This document shows, in pieces, positions 1 to 8,400 of a stretch of DNA of 64,000 nucleotides. The notes below the pieces were generated by a model. It saw only the letters and a list, made by a program, of their open reading frames with translations. It made no database searches and was not told the origin of the DNA. The stretch covers positions 124,001 to 188,000 of the forward strand of contig CAVPDR010000002.1 of assembly GCA_963702705.1 (NCBI GenBank). The letters are read 5' to 3'. The translations under genes and the position numbers were made by a program. How positions within the stretch are numbered: position 1 is the first letter of the stretch; the number at the start of each line of letters is the position of its first letter. The stretch is from VRUE01 sp963702705. Its GTDB lineage: Bacteria > Actinomycetota > Thermoleophilia > Solirubrobacterales > 70-9.

Positions 1-776
1 GCACGCACGGCCTCGACCGACTCGGCGGCGGAGAGGTGCTGGACGTGGATGCGACCGCCCTCGTAGCCGGCGAGCGCCGCGTCGCGGGCGATCGTCGTCG
101 ACTCCGAGACCGAGGGGATGCCCTCGAGGCCGAGCACGGCCGAGACCGGGCCCTCGTGCATCACGCCGGCGCCGGAGAGGTCGGGGTCCTCCTCGTGCAG
201 GGCGATCGCGCCGCCGCAGAGGCGCTGGTACTGCAGGGCGCGGCGCAGGACCAGGGCGCTGCGGATCGGCAGCCCGTCGTCGCTGAAGCCGACTGCGCCG
301 GCCTCGCGCAGCGAGGCCATCTCGGTCAGCTCCTCGCCCCGCATCGCTCGGGTCACCGTGGCAAGGAAGCCGACCCGCACCGAGGCCGAGGCGCGGGCAG
401 CTGCGCGCAGCGCCTCGACGTCGGCGGGGGTGGAGACCGGTGGCTCGGTGTTGGCCATCGCAAGCACGCCGCAGTAGCCGCCGGCCGCGGCGGAGCGGCT
501 GCCGGTCTCGATGTCCTCCTTGTGCTCCTGGCCCGGCGTGCGCAGGTGGACGTGGGGATCGAAGAAAGCGGGGAAGGCGTGCAGGCCGGCGGCGTCGACC
601 TCCTCCAGACCCTCGGCGGAGGCGTCGCCAGGGGACGCCAGCTCGGCGATCTCGCCATCGCGGATCACGACGTCGTGCTGAGCCTCGATGCCGGCGACCG
701 GGTCGAGCACCGTCGCCCGGCGCAGGACCAGGTCCGCGCCATCTCCGGCCCGCATGTCCAGCCGGGCCAAGCTCAC
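1..776 (-). CDS. pyrC: Dihydroorotase, partial (3' end outside window)
   Basis: Third step of de novo pyrimidine synthesis, cyclising carbamoyl-aspartate to dihydroorotate in the cytoplasm. About 258 codons are visible. Reading from the start I see an N-terminal amidohydrolase beta-sandwich segment, then the metal-binding HxH in 'DPHVHLRTPGQEHKED', and further on 'GVMHEGP' and 'GGRIHVQHLSAAESV', which carries another metal-ligand His. The start is taken as the GTG at 776-774, which overlaps the pyrB stop as GTGA; an ATG seven codons later is the alternative. The reading frame is open to the window edge, so the C-terminus is missing. It is the last visible gene of pyrR-pyrB-pyrC and is probably translationally coupled to pyrB. 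Confidence 0.93.
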   Translation of the reverse strand, partial: MSLARLDMRAGDGADLVLRRATVLDPVAGIEAQHDVVIRDGEIAELASPGDASAEGLEEVDAAGLHAFPAFFDPHVHLRTPGQEHKEDIETGSRSAAAGGYCGVLAMANTEPPVSTPADVEALRAAARASASVRVGFLATVTRAMRGEELTEMASLREAGAVGFSDDGLPIRSALVLRRALQYQRLCGGAIALHEEDPDLSGAGVMHEGPVSAVLGLEGIPSVSESTTIARDAALAGYEGGRIHVQHLSAAESVEAVR

Positions 777-1732
777 GCCGGCTGTCCGATCGGGGTCGGC
801 CGCTGGGCGCCATCGCCGTGGGCGGGCGCGGGCTCGTCGCCGGCGGCGAGCAACTCGTAGAGGATCGCCATCCGCACGACGAGTCCGGATGCGACCTGCT
901 CGGCGATCAGCGACTGCGGCGAGTCGATCACCTCGCCGGAGAGCTCGACTCCGCGGTTGACGGGGCCGGGGTGCATCAGGAGCTGGCGCCGACCGAGCCG
1001 GCGGGAGTCGATCTGGAAGTGGGACGCGTACTCGCGTAGCGAGGGGACGAAGCTCTCGCGCATACGCTCGTGCTGCAGGCGCAGGGCGTAGATCACCTCG
1101 GCCTCGCTGAGCCGGTCGAGCGAGTGGGTGACCTCGCAGCCGAGCTGCTCGAGGCCGCGCGGGATCAACGCCGGCGGTCCGCAGACGGTCAGCTCCGCTC
1201 CCATCGCCTTGAAGGCGATCAGGTTGGAGCGGGCGACGCGGCTGTGCAGGACGTCGCCGACGATCCAGATCCGTTTGCCCGCCAGCGAGCCGAGCCGGCG
1301 GCGCAGCGTGTAGACGTCGAGCAGGGCCTGGCTCGGGTGCTCGTGCTTGCCGTCGCCGGCGTTGACGATTGCGGCGTCAGCCCACTCGGCAACCAGGTTC
1401 GCCGCTCCGGCATGCGGGTGGCGCAGCACGATCGCCGCCGGTTCGTAGGCGGAGAGGGTGGCGATCGTGTCCTTCAGCGACTCGCCCTTGTCGACCGAGG
1501 AGCCCGCCGCCTTGACCGAGACCAGGTCGGCGGAAAGCCGCTTGGCGGCGAGCTCGAAGGAGGAGCTGGTGCGCGTGCTCGACTCGTAGAAGAGGGTGAC
1601 CACGGTGCGGCCGCGCAGCGTCGGCACCTTCTTGATGTCGCGCCGGCCGACCTCGGCGAAGCTCTCGGCGCGGTCGAGGATCGCCTCGATCTCCACTTTG
1701 GAGAGCTGCTCGATCGAGAGCAGGTGCCTCAC
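773..1732 (-). CDS. pyrB: Aspartate carbamoyltransferase catalytic subunit
   Basis: Condenses carbamoyl phosphate with aspartate, the committed step of pyrimidine synthesis. The 319-residue length fits the catalytic chain. The carbamoyl-phosphate loop 'FYESSTRTSSSFE' lies near residues 48-60, the 'VNAGDGKHEHPSQALLD' segment that contributes active-site residues near 122-138, and 'MHPGPVNRGVE' near 253-263. The GTG start at 1732 overlaps the pyrR stop (GTGA), and its own stop overlaps pyrC in the same way. No pyrI regulatory chain is nearby, so control is most likely through the PyrR leader upstream of the operon. Confidence 0.96.
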   Translation of the reverse strand: MRHLLSIEQLSKVEIEAILDRAESFAEVGRRDIKKVPTLRGRTVVTLFYESSTRTSSSFELAAKRLSADLVSVKAAGSSVDKGESLKDTIATLSAYEPAAIVLRHPHAGAANLVAEWADAAIVNAGDGKHEHPSQALLDVYTLRRRLGSLAGKRIWIVGDVLHSRVARSNLIAFKAMGAELTVCGPPALIPRGLEQLGCEVTHSLDRLSEAEVIYALRLQHERMRESFVPSLREYASHFQIDSRRLGRRQLLMHPGPVNRGVELSGEVIDSPQSLIAEQVASGLVVRMAILYELLAAGDEPAPAHGDGAQRPTPIGQPA

Positions 1733-2289
1733 GCGCCCACCTCGGCCGGCTGTGGCTGGGAGATCGTCATTTCGTCGGCACCGTCGAGCTCCTGCAGCCG
1801 TACGTTGACCCGCTCCCCGCGCGCCGTCGGCAGGTTCTTGCCGACGTAGTCGGGGCGGATCGGCAGCTCGCGGTGACCGCGGTCGCAGAGCACGGCCAGC
1901 TGCACCCGCTGCGGGCGGCCATAGTCGAAGAGGGCGTCGATCGCGGCCCGCACCGTGCGGCCGGTAAAGAGCACGTCGTCGACCAGCACAACGGTCCGCC
2001 CAGCGAGGTCGAAGTCGATGTGGGAGGCGTGGACGACGGGCTGCGAGGCGGGCGACTTGGCGCCGACGTCGTCGCGGTAGAAGGAGATGTCGAGGTCGCC
2101 GATCGGCGCCTCGGTTCCGCTCAGCTCAGAGAGCAAGGCGTGCAGTCGTCGCGCCAGCAGGGCGCCACGGGTGTGGATGCCGACGATCGCCAGAGAATCG
2201 GGTCCGGGGTTCTTCTCGGCGATCTCGTGGGCGATCCGCCGCAGCGTTCGCCTCAAATCGTCGTGTTCGAGCACGACCTTCTCAGACAC
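1729..2289 (-). CDS. pyrR: Bifunctional pyr regulator / uracil phosphoribosyltransferase
   Basis: RNA-binding attenuation protein that senses UMP/UTP and binds the leader of the pyr mRNA; family members also have weak uracil phosphoribosyltransferase activity. The protein is 186 residues, normal for PyrR. The PRPP-binding signature 'TVVLVDDVLFTGRTVRAA' is clear, and 'GIHTRGALLARRL' near the N-terminus matches the family's basic region. The GTG start at 2289 is preceded by a purine-rich Shine-Dalgarno region (AGGAAGGAAG, about 12-20 nt upstream) that is part of the PyrR-binding hairpin. It is the first gene of the operon, so it should autoregulate itself together with pyrB and pyrC. Confidence 0.95.
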   Translation of the reverse strand: MSEKVVLEHDDLRRTLRRIAHEIAEKNPGPDSLAIVGIHTRGALLARRLHALLSELSGTEAPIGDLDISFYRDDVGAKSPASQPVVHASHIDFDLAGRTVVLVDDVLFTGRTVRAAIDALFDYGRPQRVQLAVLCDRGHRELPIRPDYVGKNLPTARGERVNVRLQELDGADEMTISQPQPAEVGA

Positions 2290-2300
2290 TGAACTCTTTA

Positions 2301-2340
2301 CTTCCTTCCTGGCCTCACGGGGCCTGGTTAAAGGACGGCC
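2301..2340 (-). promoter_or_regulatory. PyrR-binding leader hairpin of the pyr operon
   Basis: On the minus strand the leader reads GUCCUUUAACC, then a GGCC/GGCC stem closing a CCGUGA loop, then AGGAAGGAAG. The outer UCCUU pairs with AAGGA, so folding hides the Shine-Dalgarno region of pyrR. The CCUUUAA, CCGUGAGG and AAGGA blocks match what I know of actinobacterial PyrR sites that act by translational repression. No terminator follows, which fits translational rather than transcriptional control. Confidence 0.78.
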
Positions 2341-2342
2341 TC

Positions 2343-2370
2343 AGAGTAGCAGTGGTTCGGGACGAGTCAG
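2343..2370 (-). promoter_or_regulatory. Candidate promoter of the pyr operon
   Basis: On the minus strand a CTGACT (-35 like) is followed after 16 nt by TACTCT (-10 like). The predicted transcription start falls at about 2336, exactly where the 5' arm of the PyrR hairpin begins. This is inferred from spacing only. Confidence 0.4.
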
Positions 2371-2415
2371 GGACGCCGCCTCGCCGGTGCTGAGTATCTG
2401 CCCTGCGGGCAAGAA

Positions 2416-3411
2416 TCACTCCGCGGTGCCGAGGGGAGGCACCGGCGAGGCGTCCCCTGGCTCGTCCTGGGTTCGTGCTCCATTCGGCACGAGCCTTGGA
2501 TCTCCACGCTCCGGAAAGGGGATCTCTATGACGTCGAAGTCCCGCGGGGCAAAGGAGGGCTCGAAGATGTCGCGAGCCTCTTCGAGGACCGTGCCGACGT
2601 GGTAGCGCGAGGAGATGTGGACGAGGGCGAGTACCTTGACGTGGGCCTCGCGGGCGACCGCGGCTGCCTGGCCGACCGTGGAGTGACCGGTGTCGGCGGC
2701 GCGCTGCACCTCCTCCTCGGAGAAGCTGGCGTCGTGAATCAGCAGATCTGCATCGGCCGCCGCCGCCACGGTCGAGTGACAGGGAGACGTGTCGCCGGTG
2801 ATCGCGACGACGCGGCCGGGGCGTGCCTCGCCCATCACATCCTGCGGACGCACCGGCCCGTCGCTCCCGCCAACCTCCTCTCCCCTTTGCAGCGCCGCGA
2901 AGGCGGGTCCTTCGGCGACGCCAAGCCGCTTCGCCTCGTCGGGATCAAAGCGCCCCGGACGCTCCTCCTCGATCAGCACGTAGCCGTTCGCCCGCACGCT
3001 GTGCTCGACCGCGAAGGCCTGCACCTCGGCACCGTCGTGGCGCACCGCTTCGCCGGGGTCGATTTCGATCAGGTCGATGCCGTAGTCGGTGCGACCGATC
3101 AGCCGGCCCAGCGTCTTGAAGAGGTCGTGCAGGCCGCGCGGGCCATAGATTGTCAGCGGCTCCTCGCGCGCGGTCAGGTCGTAGGTCTTGAGCAGTCCCG
3201 GCAGGCCGAGGATGTGGTCAGCGTGAAAGTGGGTGAGGTAGATCTCGTCGACTTGGGCGAGGCCCAGCGAGCGCTGCAGCTGGCGCTGTGTCCCTTCGCC
3301 GCAGTCGAACATCATCCGCTTGCCGCCCCGGATCATCATCACGCTCGCGGTCGAGCGCCGAGCGGACGGGACCGAGCCGCCTGTGCCGAGAAAGATCGCC
3401 GAGAGGTCCAT
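2416..3411 (-). CDS. rnz: Ribonuclease Z (tRNA 3' endonuclease)
   Basis: Metallo-beta-lactamase nuclease that removes 3' trailers from tRNA precursors. It begins 'MDLSAIFLGTGGSVPSARR', a typical RNase Z N-terminus. The zinc motif 'THFHADHILG' lies near residue 60, 'AITGDTSPC' carries the later metal-ligand Asp, and 'HISSRY' the last His. It is 331 residues, the usual size for the short bacterial form. I use the ATG at 3411 because the family homology starts there; the open frame extends 13 codons further upstream without similarity. It is divergent from the tRNA-Arg gene 61 bp away, which may be coincidence. Confidence 0.93.
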   Translation of the reverse strand: MDLSAIFLGTGGSVPSARRSTASVMMIRGGKRMMFDCGEGTQRQLQRSLGLAQVDEIYLTHFHADHILGLPGLLKTYDLTAREEPLTIYGPRGLHDLFKTLGRLIGRTDYGIDLIEIDPGEAVRHDGAEVQAFAVEHSVRANGYVLIEEERPGRFDPDEAKRLGVAEGPAFAALQRGEEVGGSDGPVRPQDVMGEARPGRVVAITGDTSPCHSTVAAAADADLLIHDASFSEEEVQRAADTGHSTVGQAAAVAREAHVKVLALVHISSRYHVGTVLEEARDIFEPSFAPRDFDVIEIPFPERGDPRLVPNGARTQDEPGDASPVPPLGTAE

Positions 3412-3472
3412 GCGAGCCTGCGAGCCTACGCCACGCGGCGCCCTGGCCACCCGAAGCTAGACTGGCTCCTGA

Positions 3473-3546
3473 GCGCCCGTAGCTCAGCTGGATAGAGCGT
3501 TCGCCTCCGGAGCGAAAGGTCACAGGTTCGAATCCTGTCGGGCGCG
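3473..3546 (+). tRNA. tRNA-Arg (anticodon CCG)
   Basis: A 74-nt cloverleaf. The acceptor stem GCGCCCG pairs with CGGGCGC and leaves G as discriminator. The D arm is GCTC/GAGC, the anticodon stem TTCGC/GCGAA closes the loop CTCCGGA (anticodon CCG, reading CGG), and the T arm ACAGG/CCTGT closes TTCGAAT. The CCA is not encoded. Confidence 0.96.
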
Positions 3547-3562
3547 TCTAGGCGAGCGGAGA

Positions 3563-4483
3563 TCAGCCCGCCTTGAACCGTGACAGCCACTCGTCGCGGT
3601 TGAAGTGCGCCGGTTCGGTCTCGTCGAGGAAGCGCTCGAGCACGGCGACGAAGCGGAGCGGCTGCTCGACCTGGGGCAGGTGGCCGGCTCCCTCGAAGAT
3701 CTCCAGCCGGCTGCCGGGCAGCATGCGGTGGGCTTCTTCGCCGTGGCGGGCGGGGATGATCGGGTCGCGGGCGCCCCAGACGATCAGCAGGGGCACCTCC
3801 TCCGCCAGGTAGAGCCGATCCGAGGCCGAGACCTGCTGACCTTTGGTGCTGACCACGGAGCGCAGGGTGGCGAGAAAGGCCTTGCGGCGTTGTGGCTCGG
3901 CGAGCGCGGCGTAGCCGCGTGCTATCTCGGCGACGTCGGGTCCGGGCCTCATCCCGATTGCCGCCATGCCGCGGCCGATCGCGCTGCCGGCTTTCTCGCC
4001 CACGCTCGCCGTCGCCGCGATGAAGAGGTCGGCGCCGGGGAGTGCGGCGGCCCGCAGCACGGGGCTCACCTCGGGCCCCAGGCCGCCGCTGGAAACCAGG
4101 ACGAGGCGCTCGACCATCTCCGGGAACTGGTAGGCGAACTGCATCGCGATCCCGCCGCCGAGCGAGTGACCGACCAGCGTGGCGCGCTCGTGCCCGAGCG
4201 AGAGCAGGAGATCGCGCAGGCCGGTGGCGAGGTTGCCCAGCGAGTAGTCGCCGGGACCGCCGCCTGACATCCCGTGACCCGGCAAATCGGGGGCGATCGC
4301 CGTGTGGCGATCCGCCAGCGGCTCGAGTACGTCGCGCCAGTGCTCTGAGCTGACGGCTATGCCGTGGATCATCAACAGCACCGATCCCCGGCCGCCGCCC
4401 AGGTAGCTGATCTGGCGGCCGTGCAGCTCGGCCGTCTTCAAGTTCACCTTCCTCTGCTCGGACGACTTCGCGGGATCGACCAC
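3563..4483 (-). CDS. Alpha/beta-fold hydrolase
   Basis: A 306-residue serine hydrolase of unknown substrate. It has the oxyanion region 'LMIHGIAVSSEHW', the nucleophile elbow 'LVGHSLGGG', the acid in 'IVWGARDPIIP' and the catalytic His in 'FEGAGHLPQVEQP', so a complete Ser-Asp-His triad is present. The pattern resembles the haloalkane dehalogenase/C-C bond hydrolase branch (MhpC-like), but the substrate cannot be told from sequence. The GTG at 4483 is chosen because TACCGT lies exactly six bases upstream, the geometry of a leaderless actinobacterial mRNA; the open frame runs on upstream but without similarity. A GTG 13 codons downstream is an alternative. It is divergent from the gene at 4557. 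Confidence 0.85.
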   Translation of the reverse strand: MVDPAKSSEQRKVNLKTAELHGRQISYLGGGRGSVLLMIHGIAVSSEHWRDVLEPLADRHTAIAPDLPGHGMSGGGPGDYSLGNLATGLRDLLLSLGHERATLVGHSLGGGIAMQFAYQFPEMVERLVLVSSGGLGPEVSPVLRAAALPGADLFIAATASVGEKAGSAIGRGMAAIGMRPGPDVAEIARGYAALAEPQRRKAFLATLRSVVSTKGQQVSASDRLYLAEEVPLLIVWGARDPIIPARHGEEAHRMLPGSRLEIFEGAGHLPQVEQPLRFVAVLERFLDETEPAHFNRDEWLSRFKAG

Positions 4484-4543
4484 GCACCTACGGTAGCTCG
4501 GCGCCCGGCCGGCGGATGCCCGTTTATCCGCTGCCGCTTCCAA

Positions 4544-4549
4544 TACTGT
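4544..4549 (+). promoter_or_regulatory. Leaderless -10 element (TACTGT)
   Basis: TACTGT ends seven bases before the GTG at 4557, so transcription should begin at or next to the start codon. The mirror element TACCGT for the divergent hydrolase gene lies at 4490-4495 on the minus strand. Inferred from spacing. Confidence 0.4.
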
Positions 4550-4556
4550 CGCGGCC

Positions 4557-5345
4557 GTGACCGCGCCGAGCCAGGATTCGCGCCCACCCCGGGGAGCCCT
4601 GATCGTCGTCGCCGTCGGCCTCTTCGCCTGCGTCGTCGCCGCTCTCCTCGCCACCGACAGCGCCAGCGGTGAAGCGGCCGATCTCGAATGGGTGCAGAAG
4701 GTGCCGATGGCGGACTCCCGGCCGGCGGCACTGCCGGGTGGGAGCAGGATGCAGCTGGTCGGCGGATCGATCCGCACGACCGGGCTCAACGTCAGCGGCT
4801 ACTCGCTCTTCAGGGTCTCATCGCAGTTGCGGATCGACGCCGGAGCCTCGATCGGCGGTGGTCGCATCCTCTGCTCGGTCAGCGGCGCCGGCCGGGCGGA
4901 AATCGCTCAGAGCGCCGGCGGCCTGCGCGCCACCTACCCTCGCTCCACCACCGGTTTGTTCAACCAGGAAGTGTCGGAAACGATCCTGCTCAACTTCAGC
5001 TCGCACGGAACCGAACTCGCCGTGCTTGAACTGGACGGCCTGCCCCCCCACTTCAGCACCGAGAAAGGCGTCAAGCTCGAATGGCCCAAATACCAGGTTG
5101 GCGTCGAGCACCTCGAATACTTCCTCCCGGAAGGCAAGCCGAAGCAGGATTTGCTGCTGCCCTTCGACACGGTCTGGCGGACGACTTCGGCCCCCGGCGC
5201 CAAAGTCGCCTGCACGCTGACCACGAGCGCCGGCAAGGCGACCGTGCGCACCGGTCTGATGCTGAAGAAGGTGCCGCCGCCGATCGACGAAGAAGCCGAA
5301 GAAGAAAACCGGGAACGAGCTGAAGAACAGGAAGAGGGAAGCTGA
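4557..5345 (+). CDS. Membrane-anchored hypothetical protein
   Basis: A 262-residue protein I do not recognise. One hydrophobic segment lies at about residues 13-33 (ALIVVAVGLFACVVAALLAT) after a short basic N-terminus, so it is probably a type II membrane or signal-anchored protein with an outside domain. The outer domain is beta-rich with two well-spaced Cys (in 'ILCSVSG' and 'VACTLTT') that could form a disulphide. The last about 25 residues are strongly acidic and probably disordered. The start GTG is supported by the leaderless -10 element. It has no operon partner; the next gene is convergent. Function unknown. Confidence 0.75.
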   Translation: MTAPSQDSRPPRGALIVVAVGLFACVVAALLATDSASGEAADLEWVQKVPMADSRPAALPGGSRMQLVGGSIRTTGLNVSGYSLFRVSSQLRIDAGASIGGGRILCSVSGAGRAEIAQSAGGLRATYPRSTTGLFNQEVSETILLNFSSHGTELAVLELDGLPPHFSTEKGVKLEWPKYQVGVEHLEYFLPEGKPKQDLLLPFDTVWRTTSAPGAKVACTLTTSAGKATVRTGLMLKKVPPPIDEEAEEENRERAEEQEEGS

Positions 5346-5427
5346 TCTTCAGTCGTCCTGCGGCAGAAGACTTTCGGCTCCTTCGTCGCCAGATCAGGAA
5401 CAGTTACCGCGCCGAGATCGCCAGCCC

Positions 5428-8400
5428 CTACGGAACGTTCGCAAGGCGGACGGCATCCGACTTGCCGTCGCCGTCGAGATCGCCCTCGGCGAAGAGCGTG
5501 GACTGGGTTGCCCCGGTCTTGGCCGTCAGCCAGCTCGACACCGTGGTGCCGGCGCTGATCCCGTACATATAGCGGTCATTGCTGCCTTCGGGCTCGACCG
5601 CGACGATGTCGGCCTTTTTGTCCCCGTTGACGTCGCCGAGGTCCATGAACGACGGATGCGACATGCTGCCGAGGACTTTGCTCCAGCTCGAGATCCCGCT
5701 GCCGCTGCTCACGCCGAGCATGTAGCGGTAGTTGCTCCCGCCTTCGGACTCGACGCTGACGACGTCGGCCTTGCCGTCGCCGGTGAAGTCACCGACCGCG
5801 AACTTGTCGGCCGGGCCCAAGCCTCCCAGAGCCTGGAACCAGCTCGAGATATTCGTTCCGCCGCTGAGCCCGAACATGAAGCGGTATTTGTTGTTGCTTT
5901 CTTCCTCGACGGCAACGACATCGGCCTTTTTATCGCCGTTGACGTCGCCGACGCGCATCCAGCTGACTGGGCTCATACCGCCGATCGCGTTGTTCCAGCT
6001 GGCGATGCCGGTGCCGTTGCTGATCCCGAACATGTAGCGGTATTTGCCGTTGCCTTCGGGCTCCAGCGCGATGATATCGGCCTTGCCATCGGCGTTGACG
6101 TCGGCTACGCCCAGCCAGGATGGCGGTGTCATTCCGCCGATTACCGTCTTCCAGGACGAGATTCCCGAGGCGCCTGCGCTGAAGCCGACCCTGTAGCGGT
6201 AATTGCCGCTCGATTCCGGCTCCGCGCTGACGATGTCGGCCTTGCCGTCGCCGTTGAAGTCGCCTGTCTTGACCGAGCTCGGTTTGTTCATCCAGGTCTG
6301 GACCGTTTCCCAGCTGGAGATTCCGCTGCCGTTGCTGAGGCCGATCTTGTGTGTGAAGGCGCCTTTGCCGTCGGAGGAAATCGCGACGACATCGGCCTTG
6401 CCGTCACCGTTGAAGTCGGCAAGGTTCATCTTTCCGTGCAGGTTCACCCCGGTTGCGATGGAGCTCCAGCTCGACGTCCCGGTGCCTTTGCTGACCCCGA
6501 GCATGTAGCGGTAGTTGCTTCCGCTTTCGAACTCCAAGCTGACGATGTCGGCTTTGCCGTCGGCGTTGAAATCGCCGAGTGCGGTCTTGTACGGGAAGCT
6601 CATCCCGCTCAAAATTTCGCTCCAGCCGGTGAGGCCGGTGCCGTTGCTGGTGCCGAGCATGTAGCGGTAGTTCGTGCCGGTGGACGCCTCGACGCTGACG
6701 ATGTCGGCTTTGCCATCGCCGGTGAAGTCGCCGATCGAGGTCTTGTACGGGTATTCGGCTCCCGTCTTGATATTGGACCAGCCAGAGATCCCCGTTCCCG
6801 TGCTCGTGCCGAGCACGTAGCGGTAGCTGCCGTTGCCTTCGGACTCGACGCTGAGGATGTCTGCCTTTTTGTCGCCGGTGAAGTCACCGAGCACCATCCT
6901 CGACGGCAGGCTCTTGCCGGTCGCGATCGAGGTCCAGCTGGAGATCGTGGTGCCGTTGCTGGCTCCCAGCATGTAGCGGTATTTGCCGTTGCCTTCGGAC
7001 TCGACCGAGACGACGTCTGCTTTGCCGTCGCCGGTGAAATCGCCCGCGGCGAGGCGTTCGGGCGATGGGATCCCGGTGCGAGCCGTGCTCCAGCTCGAGA
7101 TCGCCGTGCCGCTGCTGAACCCGACGCGAAGCCGGTAGCCCGAGCTGCCTTCGGATTCGGCGTTGATGAGGTCGGCTTTGCCGTCGCCGTTGAAGTCGGC
7201 CGAGACCGATTCCTGCGGCAGGCCCTGTCCGAGCGCCGTGCTCCACCCGGAGATGGCGGTGCCGGTGCTGGGCCCGGTCACGTACTGATAGCCGGTGAAT
7301 GTGACCGTGCGGTCCTGGCCGTAGGAGGTCCCCAGGGCGTTTTTTGCGACCAGCCTGTAGTGGTAGACGGTTCCGGGCTGAACCTGAGCGATCGTTGCGT
7401 TCACCGAGGTTCTCACGCTCGCCTGCGTACTCGCCACAGGGACCGGTGCGATCGCGTCATAGGCTGTGGTCGTGCCGTATTCGTAGTAATAGGTGGTGGC
7501 GTAGCCCATCGGTTCGACCAAACCGTTCAGGGTCGCCTGGCTTTCCTGAACGGACCCAGCCGCATCGGTTCGCACGCCGGGGAGCGAGGGGTCGGCGCCG
7601 GCTGCGACAAGCGCCGGGGTGAAGGTTCCGTTTCCGTCCCAATCGCCGGTGACGGGTTGGAACTGAGAGTCGCCGTACTGGAACGAGATGTCGGCGCCAC
7701 CCGCGCTGTTCGTGTTGCGCAGGTTCCAGTTTCCGGTGGATGGATAGTAGGTGCCGATCGTGGTCGTTCCGTTGCCGTCCCAGTCGCCGGTGACGGGAAG
7801 GGCCGGGCTGCCTCCGTAGCCGAATGAGATGTCGGCGCCACCCGCGCTGTTCGTGTTGCGCAGGTTCCAGTTTCCGGTGGATGGATAGTAGGTGCCGATC
7901 GTGGTCGTGCCGTTGTTGTCCCAATCGCCCGTGACGGGAAGGGCCGGGCTGCCGCCATAGCCGAATGAGATTTCAGCGCCACCCGGGCTGTTGGAGTTGC
8001 GCAGATCCCAGATTCCGCTGCTCGGGTAGTAGATGCCGATCGTAGTCGTGCCGTTGTTGTCCCAATCGCCGGTCACGGGCAGGCCGGCGCTACTGCCGTA
8101 CTGGATTTCGGTTTCGGCCGGACCGCCTGTTTTGCTGTTGGTCAGCTTCCACGTCCCCGTGGCGGGGAGATAGACACCCGGCGTGACCACGCCGTCCCCG
8201 TCCCAGTCGCCGGTGACAGCCGATTCACCCGCCAGGCCGAAGTAGAAGCTCGCCTCGGGCGTGCCGGGGGTATTCGAGTTCCGCTGCAACCAACGCCTTT
8301 CGACCGTCGCGTTGTTGTCGGCCACGCCGGCCGTCGTGGTCCCGTTGCCGTCCCAGTCGCCGGTGATCGCAGAGCCGCCCGCTGCGTAGCTGAAGGAGAC

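Noticed and set aside
36..860. Long plus-strand open frame over pyrC/pyrB
   Set aside because: It is the antisense shadow of GC-rich coding sequence; the minus strand carries clear dihydroorotase and PyrB motifs.
5346..5427. Possible terminator between the convergent genes ending at 5345 and 5428
   Set aside because: Only a 7-bp CTGATCT/AGATCAG pairing far apart and no U tract; too weak to annotate.
5656..7827. 723-codon plus-strand open frame opposite the FG-GAP repeats
   Set aside because: Its repeats mirror the minus-strand repeats and it has no recognisable domain or start context.
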